From positions 1-5,819 of the forward strand of contig JAKFWB010000547.1 of assembly GCA_021732945.1 (NCBI GenBank): 5,819 nucleotides of DNA, read 5' to 3'. Origin of the DNA: Porphyrobacter sp. GTDB taxonomy: Bacteria; Pseudomonadota; Alphaproteobacteria; Sphingomonadales; Sphingomonadaceae. The position numbers were made by a program, and so were the translations under genes. Of the stretch, positions 5,552 to 5,819 are shown in pieces (within the stretch, counting starts at the first letter, position 1; each line of letters opens with the position of its first letter). Under the pieces are notes generated by a model. It did not search any database. It had not been told where the DNA came from and saw only the letters and a program-made list of their open reading frames with translations.

Positions 5552-5686
5552 TCAGGACCTCTGAGAATCAAGGAATGCGTTACCGCCTACATCGGCACCT
5601 CTGCCTGAAAAGGCATGGGTTTCTTCGATGTCGAGTTCGCGCACAGTCGGCTCGACCCAGGGCTTGCGTTCAGTATTCAGTGCCAT
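5552..5686 (-). CDS. putative lasso peptide precursor (44 residues)
   Basis: Small gene encoding a likely ribosomally made, post-translationally modified peptide. The leader (residues 1-24, MALNTERKPW...EETH) has W10-V-E-P13-T-V15-R-E-L18, matching the YxxPxLxxL recognition motif of lasso leaders with Trp for Tyr. Thr23 is at the penultimate leader position, as lasso proteases require. The predicted core is AFSGRGADVGGNAFLDSQRS: Ala1 and Asp8 would close an 8-residue macrolactam ring, leaving a 12-residue tail. Leader end and core start (ET-x-A) resemble paeninodin precursors, whose C-terminal Ser is phosphorylated; this core also ends in Ser. The ribosome binding site is strong, GGGGGG complementary to 5696-5701, 9 bases before ATG. 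No asparagine-synthetase-like cyclase, RRE or protease gene lies in the window, and IS debris follows downstream. Alternatives are another RRE-dependent RiPP class or a non-modified small protein. Confidence 0.6.
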   Translation of the reverse strand: MALNTERKPWVEPTVRELDIEETHAFSGRGADVGGNAFLDSQRS

Positions 5687-5713
5687 AGTGGTTTTCCCCC
5701 CATATTCCAAGCG

Positions 5714-5755
5714 ACAAACGCCGTGCTATTCGCCGCAATGGCGTTCGACGTTTGT
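5714..5755. promoter_or_regulatory. inverted repeat upstream of the lasso-like precursor gene
   Basis: ACAAACG (5714-5720) pairs with CGTTTGT (5749-5755), and within the same stretch AACGCC (5717-5722) pairs with GGCGTT (5740-5745). The outer and inner arms overlap on the left side, so two alternative stems of 7 and 6 bp are possible. The element lies 28 to 69 bases before the ATG at 5686, fitting an operator or a 5' leader hairpin. I see no convincing promoter boxes in 5756-5819. Confidence 0.4.
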
Positions 5756-5819
5756 AGCAATAGATGACCCGCCTACATGCTTGGCGCGATCATCACAACC
5801 AACTTTGACTGTCCATACA

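Noticed and set aside
5473..5688. Plus-strand frame of 71 codons opposite the peptide gene
   Set aside because: It is antisense to the well-supported 44-codon peptide gene, with no ribosome binding site or recognisable content.

Overview
The window looks like a piece of an alphaproteobacterial chromosome, most likely from a sphingomonad (Sphingomonadales). This rests on the moderately high GC of the left half, the RibBX-type riboflavin gene, and the resemblance of the catabolic and mobile-element proteins to those of that group. The assignment is an inference from remembered protein families, not a search result.

Left part (1 to about 3590): ordinary, well-preserved metabolic genes. Three genes run rightward: the C-terminal two thirds of an acyl-CoA dehydrogenase, a ribB-type 3,4-dihydroxy-2-butanone-4-phosphate synthase carrying a degenerate GTP cyclohydrolase II-like domain (RibBX architecture), and a PaaY/CaiE-type hexapeptide-repeat protein with all three zinc histidines. 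Facing them is a flavin reductase fused to a MarR-like domain, closely resembling the C1 reductase component of Acinetobacter-type p-hydroxyphenylacetate hydroxylase. Its stop codon overlaps that of the PaaY-like gene within one CTAG. The set suggests aromatic or acyl-CoA catabolism with a local supply of flavin: a FAD enzyme, a flavin-precursor enzyme, a CoA-ester housekeeping protein and a flavin reductase. No oxygenase partner is in the window.

Middle part (about 3590 to 4820): decayed DNA and an integration site. A LysR C-terminal remnant is followed by an AT-rich stretch leading to a 23-bp copy of a tRNA 3' end (T-loop to CCA, best fit tRNA-Ser). Copies of a paired GGGGG(C/T)A repeat lie on both sides of this core, and an IHF-like site lies on its left. 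About 170 bp to the right begins the decayed N-terminus of a P4-type tyrosine integrase, in the orientation expected for an element sitting at a tRNA 3' end. This arrangement reads best as a junction between two integrated elements, with the left one ending and the right one beginning at the tRNA fragment.

Right part (about 4760 to 5819): the integrase remnant runs into a broken IS630-family transposase (minus strand; frameshift, stop and internal deletion removing the middle catalytic Asp). Its upstream end is joined to the first 18 codons of an IS481-family transposase. Beyond this debris, on the minus strand at 5552-5686, is a 44-codon gene with a strong ribosome binding site whose product has the features of a lasso peptide precursor: a WxxPxVxxL leader motif, Thr at the penultimate leader position, and a 20-residue core starting with Ala and carrying Asp at position 8. 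It was found by reading the strand, being too short for a normal ORF cut-off. No processing genes are present in the window, and the DNA directly downstream has been replaced by insertion-sequence fragments.
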